64,000 bases of DNA. Source: an uncultured Alphaproteobacteria bacterium. GTDB lineage: Bacteria; Pseudomonadota; Alphaproteobacteria; RF32; CAG-239. How positions within the stretch are numbered: position 1 is the first letter of the stretch; the number at the start of each line of letters is the position of its first letter. The stretch lies in the NCBI GenBank assembly GCA_944391505.1, contig CALXTV010000008.1, positions 1 to 64,000 on the forward strand, read 5' to 3'. Made by a program: the position numbers and the translations under genes. Shown piece after piece: positions 16,910 through 25,422 of the stretch. A model generated the notes under the pieces. The model saw only the letters and a program-made list of their open reading frames with translations, did no database searches and was not told the DNA's origin.

Positions 16910-19360
16910 ATGAGACAATTGAAAAATTTAGCAGTTTCAATGCTGGTAGCGTTGATCTGCGCAGTAGTTTTTGGTGTAAATTTCACTTCTTGCACCAACA
17001 GTGAAGACGGCATGCCGACTTTCACGGCTTCCGTAAAAAAGGAAATCGTGACCATCGAAAAGACGGACACGATTTGGAAATATGAATACCACATCGACAC
17101 GATGTGGATAGAAAAGCCTGTAATCGTCCGCGACACTCTCATTCGCATAGATTCAATTCCGTACTACATCACAATTGTAGAACGGGATACCACTGTTATC
17201 TATGTGGATGTTATACAAAAGGAAGGGATCAAGGCCAACGGTCGTCCCGACCTCTTGTATCAGGACGAAGAAACCTACAAAACTTACTATCCCCTCATTG
17301 TTGATGGGACAGAAAAAGAAGTAGGTACGGACCTGAATGTTCGCGCCTCGATGGCGAGCTGCAACCACAACATTATCGTGGTTGACAACCCGGTTATCGG
17401 TGCCCCGGCATTCTCTGCTGAGAAGAGCACCCGCCAATACCAGGACGGCGACTTTACCAAAATGGAGTTCAAGGCTGCTTGGACTTACAACTTTGGTACT
17501 TTCTCTGAAACCATCAACACCGTGCACGAAAAGGCATGGTACTATGGCTGGGAGATGCTGTCATCTTATTGGACCGGTGGTCTGAAAGAGATTATCTACG
17601 GTCAAGGTTCTGCTTACACCTACAACGGTGTAGAAGGAACTCTGTACGAGAACACTCTCGTATGGGAATTCACGTACAACGAAGACGATGTTCGCACTTT
17701 CGAGCGCACACACAACTTCTTTGTTCCGAACGAAGAAATCCCGACCGATCCGGAAGCAGTTGCAATCTTCGGCAAAAACTTTACCTTCGAAACTACTTCA
17801 GACAACACTGCAGTTTCGTCTTTCGAACTGTGGCAGCGTCTGGACAATGGCACAGAAGAAGTTATTGACCGCATTTCTGCAACTTTGTCTTTCCGTCTGG
17901 AAAACGCACAGGGCGTCGTTGTTACCTTGAGTAAGGACGAAGCTTTTGCTTTGACGGATGGTCAGGCAATCGCCGGAACCAAGAGAGCCGTAGGCAGCCC
18001 CCGTCGCATTGGCAATATCGAAATCCAGCAGTATGTTGTTGAATACACTACGACGACTGACAAGTCTCAAAGCGTATTCCGCGCATACACCGAAGAAGCA
18101 ACTTATGTTGTCTCCAACGGTTTGGGTGAAAATATTGACTTCCTTGCAGCTGATTTCTCGTTCCAGGATAACGGTACGACAGAATTGAGCGCAATGGCAA
18201 ACGACGGAAACTTTGAAAGAATGCATGCATTCTCTCAAATCGTTGCTACCTACAGCGACCGCAACCTCAACGGCGAAGGTGAAATTATTCTCCGTCGTCA
18301 AATTGAGGAGGAAGAACCCGAAGTTCCTGCTAAGAAGTTGGAAAGCGTAGCCGAGAAGTCTTTCGACGGTATCAACACTTATGTTATCACTCGTTATTAT
18401 GACGACGGTACATACAGTGACACAACTGTTGTTAACACTTACGGTTATGAGCACAGCATCACCATGCCGACACTGGATCGTCTTTACAGAGACAACACCA
18501 ATTTTGGTAATCCGACAATTACCAAGAACGGTAACGCCTCTAAGGTTGGTTCCAGCACAACGCGCGGTGGTCTGATCTTCCAGACAATGTCTCAGGTAAT
18601 GACTGCTGCTTACAACGGCCATTCTCACGACATTACTCTTCGTTATACGTCTTTGATGTACACCGAAGCTGGTAAGAGCTGCACTCTTTCTGTTCCCGCA
18701 TGGAACTTGAGTCACGCCAACACTTCTCTGGGCAGCGTAAGAAACGAAACCGAAAACAACCACAACTACGAGGTTACGCCGGTTGAGTTTTATTACAATG
18801 CAGCATTCGGCAACGAAACCGCTGCTTTGCACAACTGCAACACCGAAGTTTGGAATGACCTTGGGGAAATCCAAGAACCGGAAGAACCGGAAGAACCCGA
18901 AGATCCCGAAAACATTTATGGTATTGCCTCTGGTTCGCAGTCTCACACTTGGGACTACAACAATGCACACCATATTGCCACTATCTTCGTTTATAACATC
19001 TATAACGAAGCCGGTGAATTGGTTGACGGTGGTCTGAAAGGCTTCATCGATGGCAAGGAAGTCGTTAAGAAGTCCTGGTCTGAAGTGAATGATCCGGCCG
19101 GCAACGTGGCAAGCCTTGCTCAAAAAGCTGACGGTACTTGGGTATTCTGCCGCGCTTATCGCAGCAACAATGCCTTTGTATGGAGAAGCATTGAGAAGAG
19201 CAACAACAACACCGCAATTACGTCTATCGACGTCAATCAGGTGCAAATTGCTGCTCACGGCACGCCGGAGGTCTACATCGCATCATCTTTCAAGGTGAAT
19301 ACTGATGGTTCTGTAACCGTATCTTCTGCTGAAGGTTCGGCTACCGCTGCTGCATGGTAA
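16910..19360 (+). CDS. large lipoprotein of Bacteroidota type
   Basis: 816 aa. The first 28 residues form a lipoprotein signal ending FTSC (Cys28) followed by TNSEDG; a Ser-Cys lipobox with an acidic tail is typical of surface lipoproteins in Bacteroidota. Residues 40-105 carry repeated beta-strand-like VxxDTIxxID stretches, the middle is beta-rich, and a Glu-Pro linker (EPEEPEEPEDPE) near 655 precedes a C-terminal domain. No enzyme motif seen. The leader has no Shine-Dalgarno and is A-rich, unlike its neighbours in this window. It forms a unit with the outer-membrane protein 106 bases downstream. I infer acquisition from a gut Bacteroidota; exact function unknown. Confidence 0.8.
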   Translation: MRQLKNLAVSMLVALICAVVFGVNFTSCTNSEDGMPTFTASVKKEIVTIEKTDTIWKYEYHIDTMWIEKPVIVRDTLIRIDSIPYYITIVERDTTVIYVDVIQKEGIKANGRPDLLYQDEETYKTYYPLIVDGTEKEVGTDLNVRASMASCNHNIIVVDNPVIGAPAFSAEKSTRQYQDGDFTKMEFKAAWTYNFGTFSETINTVHEKAWYYGWEMLSSYWTGGLKEIIYGQGSAYTYNGVEGTLYENTLVWEFTYNEDDVRTFERTHNFFVPNEEIPTDPEAVAIFGKNFTFETTSDNTAVSSFELWQRLDNGTEEVIDRISATLSFRLENAQGVVVTLSKDEAFALTDGQAIAGTKRAVGSPRRIGNIEIQQYVVEYTTTTDKSQSVFRAYTEEATYVVSNGLGENIDFLAADFSFQDNGTTELSAMANDGNFERMHAFSQIVATYSDRNLNGEGEIILRRQIEEEEPEVPAKKLESVAEKSFDGINTYVITRYYDDGTYSDTTVVNTYGYEHSITMPTLDRLYRDNTNFGNPTITKNGNASKVGSSTTRGGLIFQTMSQVMTAAYNGHSHDITLRYTSLMYTEAGKSCTLSVPAWNLSHANTSLGSVRNETENNHNYEVTPVEFYYNAAFGNETAALHNCNTEVWNDLGEIQEPEEPEEPEDPENIYGIASGSQSHTWDYNNAHHIATIFVYNIYNEAGELVDGGLKGFIDGKEVVKKSWSEVNDPAGNVASLAQKADGTWVFCRAYRSNNAFVWRSIEKSNNNTAITSIDVNQVQIAAHGTPEVYIASSFKVNTDGSVTVSSAEGSATAAAW

Positions 19361-19383
19361 TACTGCAGTCAGATAAGATTTCT

Positions 19384-19456
19384 AAATCCCTGGGCAGGTT
19401 TTACCTGACCTGGGGATCCAAATAAAAACAAACCCGGGTGTTCTACACCCTCTAAC
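19384..19456 (+). other. intercistronic hairpins
   Basis: Between the island genes there are two dyads: a longer imperfect one (ATCCCTGGGCAGGT against ACCTGACCTGGGGAT) and GGGTG-TTCTA-CACCC. Neither has a T run, so processing or attenuation is more likely than termination. Confidence 0.35.
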
Positions 19457-19466
19457 ACAAACTTTT

Positions 19467-20306
19467 ATGAAAACTTTAAGATATTTCGCAGCTGTCATTG
19501 CAATGGCTGCAACAGTAATGAACGTAAACGCGCAGGAAACCAGCGCAAGTGTTGAATCTTTCGATTTTACGGCTGTAACCGAAACCGGCGACACCGCAAC
19601 AATCGATATGTCATACATTGATCTGGCAGACGCCTTTGGCGGTAAGCCTTACGATGTAAAGTTCAAAGACGGCGAGCCCAAAGCTACCGTCATCACTGGC
19701 TGGTCTGTCGGCGTTAAAGGCGGAATTAATTCATATATGGGAGCCCAATACGGTGCTTTCGTACAGAATTACTTCGGCTGGGGGCATATCGCTCTGAACG
19801 CCGAAATCAGCGAAAACATGGAGATCGACAAAGATCTGAACCAAAAGTTCCGGTCTTTGGGCGCATCTGTGGACTTCGCCATTACCCTGGCGCACTTTGG
19901 CGGCAAGAAAAACGTAAATACAACGGGCATGACTAGCTATCAAGCTAAGAAGGCTCTCCGTAACGAAAAGTACGGGAGGTTGTGGAGAATTTACGCAGGT
20001 CCGTCGGTGGGTTATCAGTACGTTAAAAATACAACGCACTTTACCTATACCGACCCCGATCCGGACGTTGATGTCCCGGGTACGGTCGACTTTCCTACCG
20101 TCAAAGATGGTTCTTCCGTGAAATATGGCGCTGTTATCGGTCTCGAAAAGAGATTCTTTGGCAGCATCACCAAACTTTCGCTGGAAGGCCGCGTTGAAAG
20201 TTACCAATTCAAGAGCTTCGGGAAGAAATTTCAACCCGTCTACGGCTCGGTAACAATCAAGATCGAGTTCGGCCTCGGTCGGCGCCCCAACAAAGGTCGC
20301 TTCTAA
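19467..20306 (+). CDS. outer-membrane beta-barrel protein of Bacteroidota type
   Basis: 279 aa with signal peptide MKTLRYFAAVIAMAATVMNV-NAQ and cleavage after Ala22-Gln-like NAQ. The mature part has alternating strands (GWSVGVKGGINSYMGAQYG, YAGPSVGYQYVK, KYGAVIGLEKRFFG, YGSVTIKIEFGLG) as in PorT/OMP-b-brl type barrels of Bacteroidota. No Shine-Dalgarno before the ATG (ACAAACTTTTATG), again unlike the local genes. It follows the lipoprotein and ends at a terminator, so the pair forms a closed cassette. A transport or anchoring partnership with the lipoprotein is plausible but unproven. Confidence 0.75.
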   Translation: MKTLRYFAAVIAMAATVMNVNAQETSASVESFDFTAVTETGDTATIDMSYIDLADAFGGKPYDVKFKDGEPKATVITGWSVGVKGGINSYMGAQYGAFVQNYFGWGHIALNAEISENMEIDKDLNQKFRSLGASVDFAITLAHFGGKKNVNTTGMTSYQAKKALRNEKYGRLWRIYAGPSVGYQYVKNTTHFTYTDPDPDVDVPGTVDFPTVKDGSSVKYGAVIGLEKRFFGSITKLSLEGRVESYQFKSFGKKFQPVYGSVTIKIEFGLGRRPNKGRF

Positions 20307-20339
20307 AAAAAGAGCCGAATATATTATTATAATAATATA

Positions 20340-20378
20340 GAAAGGGCGGCGGGTCTTCCTGCCGCTCTTTCCCTTTTT
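20340..20378 (+). terminator. terminator of the island genes
   Basis: AAAGGGCGGC and GCCGCTCTTT form a 10-bp stem with one mismatch, followed by a T-rich tract. Confidence 0.7.
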
Positions 20379-20392
20379 AAACTCCCCCCTAT

Positions 20393-20526
20393 CGTCATCT
20401 TCGGCCTTGAGCCGGACATCCACAGACACAAGGCACGGCCTCACAATATGCACGCAGAAAGCAACGCGCTTCAACAAAGGTTCGTGCCACAGCCGGTGAT
20501 GCGGTCAAGCTGGCTGCGGCTTGTCA
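20393..20526 (+). repeat. repeat family 1, copy 1
   Basis: A 134-base intergenic repeat beginning CGTCATCTTCGG, with the core ATGCACGCAGAAAGCAACGC and GCTTCAACAAAGGTTC, and ending in a small hairpin around AAGCTGGC and GGCTTGTCAT. Two further copies stand in tandem at 21455-21721. The rest of 20307-20777 holds a terminator and the promoter of the next gene. Confidence 0.8.
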
Positions 20527-20701
20527 TTGCCGAATCAAGTCCGATTTTCCCGATTCTCGAGTCGCAAAATTTTTCGCCGAGTCGCCCCCTCAAATTACCC
20601 AAATCGGTCATTTTTAGGCTCATCTGCCTGAAAATTCAGCTTTATTAATCACATTTTAAGACATTTTAGCTAGATTTAAGCATAAAGTATGCATTTTAGA
20701 C

Positions 20702-20730
20702 TTGCGTAATTAAACAAATTATTGTATAAA
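20702..20730 (+). promoter_or_regulatory. promoter of the beta-barrel gene
   Basis: TTGCGT (20702-20707), 17-base spacer, TATAAA (20725-20730) followed by AT. About 40 bases of leader precede the ATG at 20778. Confidence 0.65.
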
Positions 20731-20777
20731 ATTAGACAAAATAGACTTTTTCAGCTAAATTTATTTGGAGTGTACTT

Positions 20778-21377
20778 ATGAACAAAAAACTTTTGTCGGC
20801 GTTTGCGGTCTTTTTAATGTCTATGAGTCTGGCCGTACCCGCCTCCGCTGAATGTGACGGTTTTTACATGGGCGTCCGCGGCGGTATTGTCAATCACAAC
20901 ATCGGAGATTCAGACGAATCACTCGGCGATCGTCTTGAAGTCGACGACAACGCCTGGATGGCCGGTGCCGCTCTCGGTTATCGTTATACTTATTTCCGCG
21001 CTGAGTTGGAATTTACCTGGCGTGAAGAAACCGATAAAAAAACCGGTGAAATTGATGCCCGTAACAACTCGACCTTCCAGACCATGTCTTACATGTTGAA
21101 CATTTATGCCGACCTGACTCCCTACTCCATGTTTACGCCTTATGTTATGGCCGGTATTGGTATGACCAACATCGAATACGAGTTTCAGGGTTTCGGACGC
21201 CGCGCCGTCAAATATGAAGAAGACAACTTCACCTGGGCCGTCGGCGGCGGCTTGTCAGCCAAGCTGACCAACCGCATTAACATTGATGTCGGTTACCGCT
21301 TCTGGCACATGGGCGAAATCGAAAAAGCCTCGGTTCGTGCTCACGAAGTTTACGGCGGTTTCCGCTACGTCTTCTAA
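20778..21377 (+). CDS. outer-membrane beta-barrel protein
   Basis: 199 aa with a signal peptide ending ASA (about residue 25). The mature protein has the eight-stranded barrel pattern of the OmpA/Opa-like porin superfamily (GFYMGVRGGI, GAALGYRYTYFRAELEFTW, YVMAGIGMTNIEYEF, NIDVGYRFWHMG) and ends YGGFRYVF with the terminal Phe used for BAM recognition. GGAG stands before the ATG, and promoter and terminator are good, so unlike the island next door this looks native to a proteobacterium. A precise role cannot be read. Confidence 0.85.
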   Translation: MNKKLLSAFAVFLMSMSLAVPASAECDGFYMGVRGGIVNHNIGDSDESLGDRLEVDDNAWMAGAALGYRYTYFRAELEFTWREETDKKTGEIDARNNSTFQTMSYMLNIYADLTPYSMFTPYVMAGIGMTNIEYEFQGFGRRAVKYEEDNFTWAVGGGLSAKLTNRINIDVGYRFWHMGEIEKASVRAHEVYGGFRYVF

Positions 21378-21395
21378 AAATCAGGTATTCTCCCC

Positions 21396-21428
21396 AAAAA
21401 AGCTCTTCTTTCCCCGAAGAGCTTTTTT
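21396..21428 (+). terminator. terminator of the beta-barrel gene
   Basis: AAAAAAGCTCTTC and GAAGAGCTTTTTT form a long perfect stem with a 7-base loop and T run. Confidence 0.92.
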
Positions 21429-21454
21429 TATTTCTGCATCCTTGGCGCAACGTA

Positions 21455-21582
21455 GGGATCTAAAAATACAAGGCACAAACTCAATATATGCACGCAGAAA
21501 GCATCGCGTTTCAACAAAGGTTCTCAAAACCGCCGGTAAACGCTCAAGGGCGTCCCCTTGTCAAGCTGGCAACAGCTTGTCA
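21455..21582 (+). repeat. repeat family 1, copy 2
   Basis: Diverged copy: GGATC start, ATGCACGCAGAAAGCATCGC core, then a variable part (CCGCCGGTAAACGCTCAAGG) and the hairpin AAGCTG-GCAA-CAGCTT. It runs directly into copy 3. Confidence 0.75.
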
Positions 21583-21721
21583 TCTTCGGGCGGCACGTAG
21601 TGCCTGACCCGGACATCCACAGACACAAGGCACGGCCCCACGATATGCACGCAGAAAGCAACGCGCTTCAACAAAGGTTCTCAAAGCAGCCAGTGTTGCG
21701 GTCAAGCTGGCAACAGCTTGT
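21579..21721 (+). repeat. repeat family 1, copy 3
   Basis: Very close to copy 1 over CCGGACATCCACAGACACAA and the core, with the hairpin AAGCTG-GCAA-CAGCTT at the end. It adjoins a family 2 repeat at 21721. Start contains the partial dyad CTTCGGGC/GACCCGG. Confidence 0.8.
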
Positions 21722-21880
21722 TTCTGTACTAAATGACCATTATACAGACATTTCAAAATATTTGGAGAATGAGTCATATAGTAAGAAATAAAGGCAAAAG
21801 TACCGGAGCGTACACAGAAGTACGTGAGGACACTTTTGTCCTGCAATTTCTGTACGAGATGACCATTATACAAATATTTT
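21721..21880 (+). repeat. repeat family 2, locus 1 (fliP)
   Basis: Contains two diverged border blocks (CTGTACTAAATGACCATTAT at about 21724 and CTGTACGAGATGACCATTAT at about 21850) around an interior with the hairpin AGGAC-ACTTTT-GTCCT. The last bases overlap the fliP stop codon (21879-21881). The palindrome in the border is degenerate here compared with the copies at 44 and 52 kb. Confidence 0.75.
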
Positions 21881-22625
21881 ACTTAAAGGAGTGAACCAGC
21901 GACCCAGCCAGCATATACCATCCGTCAACCAGCACAAAGAAAATAACTTTAAAAGGCAACGCCAGAACCGTCGGCGGCAACATCATCATACCCATTGACA
22001 TCAGCACCGAGGCAATAACCATGTCAATAATCAAAAACGGCACAAAAATTAAGAAGCCGATTTCAAACGCCCGTCGCAACTCGCTGATCATAAATGCCGG
22101 AATGGCGACTTTCAAAGGCGTTTCTTCAACCGTTGCCGCCGGTTTTTCTTTTGCCAGGTCCGTAAACAGAAGCAAATCTTTCTCACGGGTATTTCTGACC
22201 ATAAACTCCTTAATCGGCGCCGCCGCTTTCTCCAGCCCTTCGACGATTTCGACTTTTTCCTCATACATCGGCTTAATGCCTTCTTCCCACGACTTTTCAA
22301 AAGTCGGCGCCATAATAAACATGGTCAGAAACAAAGCCAGCGAAAGCAAAACCATATTCGGCGGCGTTGAGTTGGTTGCCAGCGCACTGCGCGTAATTGA
22401 AAAGACCACAACAATCCGCGTAAAGGAAGTCATCATAATCAGCAGGCTCGGCGCAATCGACAATACCGTAATCAGCAGAATAAGGTTAAATATCCGCGCC
22501 GTTGCCGAACCGCTCGGCTGATCCTGAATATTCAGGCTAAGCGTCTGCGCTTCGGCCGGAAAACCGAAAGCCAAAACAACCGCAGCCAGAACAAAACAAA
22601 AAAGAAAGAACTTTCTGAACATCAT
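21879..22625 (-). CDS. fliP: flagellar export gate protein FliP
   Basis: 248 aa, normal for FliP, a core subunit of the flagellar type III export gate in the inner membrane. Signal-like N-terminus (ends AEA), then conserved TSFTRIVVVFSITRSALATN, TPPNMVLLSLALFLTMFIM and the C-terminal helices with FLIIDMVIASVLMSMGMMML. The central periplasmic loop (about 115-165) is charged. The ATG overlaps the end of the upstream FliO-like gene by four bases. The stop codon coincides with the end of a family 2 repeat. Confidence 0.95.
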   Translation of the reverse strand: MMFRKFFLFCFVLAAVVLAFGFPAEAQTLSLNIQDQPSGSATARIFNLILLITVLSIAPSLLIMMTSFTRIVVVFSITRSALATNSTPPNMVLLSLALFLTMFIMAPTFEKSWEEGIKPMYEEKVEIVEGLEKAAAPIKEFMVRNTREKDLLLFTDLAKEKPAATVEETPLKVAIPAFMISELRRAFEIGFLIFVPFLIIDMVIASVLMSMGMMMLPPTVLALPFKVIFFVLVDGWYMLAGSLVHSFK

Positions 22626-22927
22626 TTCTGAACCTTTTTATGCGGAACGGATTCAATCAGCAGATTCTGAGCGGTGCCGAGCAAAATCAAATGTTCGGCA
22701 TCGTCTCTGCGAAACAAAACCAGTGTATTTCGGGCATCAAGCCGGCGGATTTCCAAAACCTGCAGCCGCTGCTGTTCGCCGAGCTTGCGCATAAACCGGT
22801 TTTTGGCACCGTGCAGTTGGCAGTATTTGATTGCCCACAGCGTCAACAACATCAGCCCAATCACAAAAGCCAGCGAAAGCATGGCTTTCAAAATCATCAT
22901 ACCTTCCATTTTCCCGTCCGGCCGCAA
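22622..22927 (-). CDS. fliO: FliO-like flagellar assembly protein
   Basis: Up to 101 aa: one membrane helix (about 11-32) and a cytoplasmic part with LEIRRLDARNTLVLFRRDD and HLILLGTAQNLLIES, the pattern of FliO, which helps FliP assemble. Position immediately before fliP supports this. The start is uncertain: a TTG at 22927 has AGGA six bases ahead, while ATG codons at 22909 and 22900 are alternatives. Divergent from dciA. Confidence 0.8.
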   Translation of the reverse strand: MRPDGKMEGMMILKAMLSLAFVIGLMLLTLWAIKYCQLHGAKNRFMRKLGEQQRLQVLEIRRLDARNTLVLFRRDDAEHLILLGTAQNLLIESVPHKKVQK

Positions 22928-23048
22928 AAGTTATCCTGCGCCGATTATACGAGCCGACGGCCTCAAAAGTCAATCGCCGCGGCGTCATCTGTTGATATGT
23001 GCGGCGCGAAACTGGAAGAAGCAAAAACAATATGTTAGAAATAAATTC

Positions 23049-23588
23049 ATGAAAGAAGAAAAAATCAAAATATCCGACGAACGCAAGACCATGGGGCTGT
23101 CGTCCCTTTCCAAAACGGTTTTGCCTTTTGCCAAACAGCTCCTCGGCAGCAAGGGTTTTGTCGAAATAGACATTCTGACCGGCTGGAGTGAAATTGTCGG
23201 CGACGAATTGGCCGAATTCTGCCTGCCGCAAAAAATCGTCTTTCCCCGCGGACAAAAAACCGGCGGAACTTTGTATCTGTATGCGGCCTCCGGAGCCTTT
23301 GCACTTGAAATTACGCATCGCGAAAGATTTATTCTGGAAAAAATCAATACCCGCTTCGGCTATCAGGCCGTTGCCAAAATAAAAATCGTCCAAAACGGCG
23401 GGCCGGCACTGACCCGGCCGATTAAAACAAAAACGGCGGAACCGTCGGAAACTCTTGTAAGCAAAGAAGAGGAAAATTATATTAATAACCTGACCGAAGA
23501 CTTAAAGCATGCGGAACTTAAGAAAATATTAGTAAAATTAGGTAAAAGTGTATTTAACGACAACAAAAGAGAGAATGGGAAGAAATGA
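23049..23588 (+). CDS. dciA: DciA-like protein (DUF721)
   Basis: 179 aa from the ATG at 23049 (MKEEKIKISDERKTMGLSSL). The DUF721 region (about 20-110) contains the pattern WSEIVGDELAEFCLPQKIVF and GTLYLYAASGAFALEITHRE. DciA is the helicase-operator protein that helps load DnaB in bacteria lacking DnaC; alphaproteobacterial members are often placed next to a DsbA-like gene, as here. The frame stays open upstream but overlaps fliO antisense, so I reject that extension. The stop overlaps the next start by four bases. Confidence 0.8.
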   Translation: MKEEKIKISDERKTMGLSSLSKTVLPFAKQLLGSKGFVEIDILTGWSEIVGDELAEFCLPQKIVFPRGQKTGGTLYLYAASGAFALEITHRERFILEKINTRFGYQAVAKIKIVQNGGPALTRPIKTKTAEPSETLVSKEEENYINNLTEDLKHAELKKILVKLGKSVFNDNKRENGKK

Positions 23589-24337
23589 AATTTGAAGACA
23601 TCATAAAAAAAATCAGCGGTTTTGCCGCCGGTTTGCTTATTTTTTTCATCGCCGCGGGTATGTATCTGAACCTTAAGGGCTTCATCATGAGCCCGGACGG
23701 ACGGCCGGTTTTGGTCAAAACGGCTCAGGCTGCACCGTCAGCGCCGCAGGATACCGGCGGACTGTCTCAGAAAATTGCCGCAAACGTCAATGTAATTCTT
23801 CCCCGAGGACATGCCCTCGGCAACAAAAACGCACCTATCTCGATTTATGAATACTCGTCTTTCGGCTGCCATCATTGCGCGGATTTCCATTTGGAAACCC
23901 TGCCCAAACTCCAGAAAGACTTTATCGACAGCGGCAAAGTCAGAGTCGTTTTCGTCAGCTTTCCGCTGGACAGCCGCTCCATGATGGGAGCAATGATTGC
24001 CTCCTGCATGCCGGAAAAGAACTATCATGAATTCGTCAGCCTCCTGTTCAAAAAACAGCGCGATTGGGGACTTTCTTTCCGCCCGGAAAAGCTGTTAACC
24101 GAATATGCGTCATTAAACGGCATGACCAAAGAAGAAGTCGCCAAATGCCTCAAAGATGAAAAACTGGCGCAGAATATCATTGAAGAACGCCAGCAGGCCA
24201 TCGAAAAACTCAACGTTCAGGGAACCCCTGCACTGCTCATTGTCAGCAAAGACGGCAAGGAAGTTATCCACGGCGCACCGGATTATGATCTGCTTAAGAC
24301 TTTCCTGAATGAAAAACTTACAAACAATAATAAATAA
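23585..24337 (+). CDS. membrane-anchored DsbA-family thiol oxidoreductase
   Basis: 250 aa. One N-terminal helix (about 10-30) exports and anchors the protein; the thioredoxin-like domain with helical insertion follows from about 70. Active-site Cys pair is CHHC in SSFGCHHCADFH, and the cis-Pro loop is GTPALLI. It should form or shuffle disulfides in the periplasm, relevant in a bacterium that exports several Cys-rich proteins (see 49243, 61422). Coupled to dciA by overlap. Confidence 0.9.
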   Translation: MKFEDIIKKISGFAAGLLIFFIAAGMYLNLKGFIMSPDGRPVLVKTAQAAPSAPQDTGGLSQKIAANVNVILPRGHALGNKNAPISIYEYSSFGCHHCADFHLETLPKLQKDFIDSGKVRVVFVSFPLDSRSMMGAMIASCMPEKNYHEFVSLLFKKQRDWGLSFRPEKLLTEYASLNGMTKEEVAKCLKDEKLAQNIIEERQQAIEKLNVQGTPALLIVSKDGKEVIHGAPDYDLLKTFLNEKLTNNNK

Positions 24338-24389
24338 TGCGAAAGTTTTTTTAATAAGTCGGTAATAATTTTTGGGTATAGTAAGTGCA

Positions 24390-24692
24390 ATGAAAAAGAT
24401 TCCCGATGACCTCAAATCGCTGGAAGAACGCATAAACAAACAAAGGGCCGCCGAAAAAGCCGCCCGCAGGGATAAACCTGAATCAGAATTTGCTTATGCG
24501 GCCAAAACCGGCTTTCGGGTCGGAACGGAGCTGGTTTCGGGCGTGGCTGTCGGCGCCGCGCTGGGTTATTTTCTGGACAAACTGTTCGGAACACAGCCCG
24601 TATTACTGATAACCTGTCTGTTTTTCGGCGGTGCTGCGGGTTTCTTAAACGTATATCGTTTTGTAAAAAACGAAAGCAAAAACAAGGAGTAA
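24390..24692 (+). CDS. atpI: ATP synthase assembly protein AtpI
   Basis: 100 aa from the ATG at 24390 (MKKIPDDLKSLEERINKQRA); an in-frame TTG at 24372 is a weaker start. Two membrane helices (about 45-65 and 70-90) with glycine-rich GVAVGAALGYFLDKLFG match the AtpI/F0 gene 1 family, which helps c-ring assembly. First gene of the F0 cluster, 7 bases before atpB. Confidence 0.88.
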   Translation: MKKIPDDLKSLEERINKQRAAEKAARRDKPESEFAYAAKTGFRVGTELVSGVAVGAALGYFLDKLFGTQPVLLITCLFFGGAAGFLNVYRFVKNESKNKE

Positions 24693-24699
24693 GTCTGTC

Positions 24700-25422
24700 G
24701 TGTCTAACCCTATGGAACAATTTACGATTAAACCGCTTATCCCCCTCGAAGTCGGCGGTGTAGACATCTCTTTTACCAATTCCAGCCTGTTTATGGTGCT
24801 GGCCGTTGTTATATCCACGCTTGTTTTCGGGCTTTGCCTGCGTAAAAGAACCATCGTGCCGTCCGTTGCGCAATCCATACCCGAAACCGTGTACGAGTTT
24901 ATTTCTTCTTTGCTTAAGGAAAACGTCGGCGTTGAAGGCCTGAAATATTTTTCATTCATCTTCACGGTGTTCCTGTTTGTCGCTTTCGGCAACCTGCTCG
25001 GCCTGTTTCCCTACGCTTTCACTTTCACTTCGCATCTGGCTGCGGTCGGCGGACTGTCGCTCATTGCCCTTCTGTTCAACATCGGCATCGGCATAAAAAA
25101 GAAGAAATGGGGTTATCTGCACACATTTTTTCCCAAAGGAATTCCGGCCGCGCTGGCGCCGCTGATTGTTCCGATTGAAATGATTTCTTTTCTGTCAAAA
25201 CCGTTCAGCCTGACCGTCCGTCTTGTCGCCAACATGACCGTCGGACATATTATGCTGAAAATAATCGCCGGCTTTGTCGTTGCCTTAGGCATCGGCGGAA
25301 TCGTACCGCTGGCTTTTGACGGTTGCATCATCGTCTTTGAAATCTTCATTGCCCTGCTGCAGGCGTTTATTTATACGGTTTTAAGCTGTATTTATCTGGG
25401 CGATGCCCTGCACAGCCACTAA
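24700..25422 (+). CDS. atpB: ATP synthase F0 subunit a
   Basis: 240 aa with GTG start at 24700 preceded by GGAG. Forms the proton half-channels against the c-ring. Six or so membrane helices; the essential Arg lies in SLTVRLVANMTVGHIMLK, and the last helix ends FIYTVLSCIYLGDALHSH. Part of atpI-B-E-F'-F. As usual in Alphaproteobacteria the F1 genes are elsewhere (not in the window). Confidence 0.96.
   Translation: MSNPMEQFTIKPLIPLEVGGVDISFTNSSLFMVLAVVISTLVFGLCLRKRTIVPSVAQSIPETVYEFISSLLKENVGVEGLKYFSFIFTVFLFVAFGNLLGLFPYAFTFTSHLAAVGGLSLIALLFNIGIGIKKKKWGYLHTFFPKGIPAALAPLIVPIEMISFLSKPFSLTVRLVANMTVGHIMLKIIAGFVVALGIGGIVPLAFDGCIIVFEIFIALLQAFIYTVLSCIYLGDALHSH

Noticed and set aside
16910..20306. Pure assembly chimera
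   Set aside because: The cassette sits between alphaproteobacterial genes with repeats and terminators in orderly positions; a chimera cannot be excluded without reads, but transfer is the simpler reading of the sequence.
21580..21873. Frame on the minus strand through the repeats (contains YNGHLVQK) with a similar one at 51918-52154
   Set aside because: Tempting as a protein-coding repeat because the peptides match, but the frame is broken in the 44 kb copies and the conserved features are palindromes and hairpins, so the repeat is better explained as non-coding.
21455..21880. Insertion sequence or integron cassette array
   Set aside because: No transposase or integrase frame, no terminal inverted repeats with target duplication, and no attC-type core sites.
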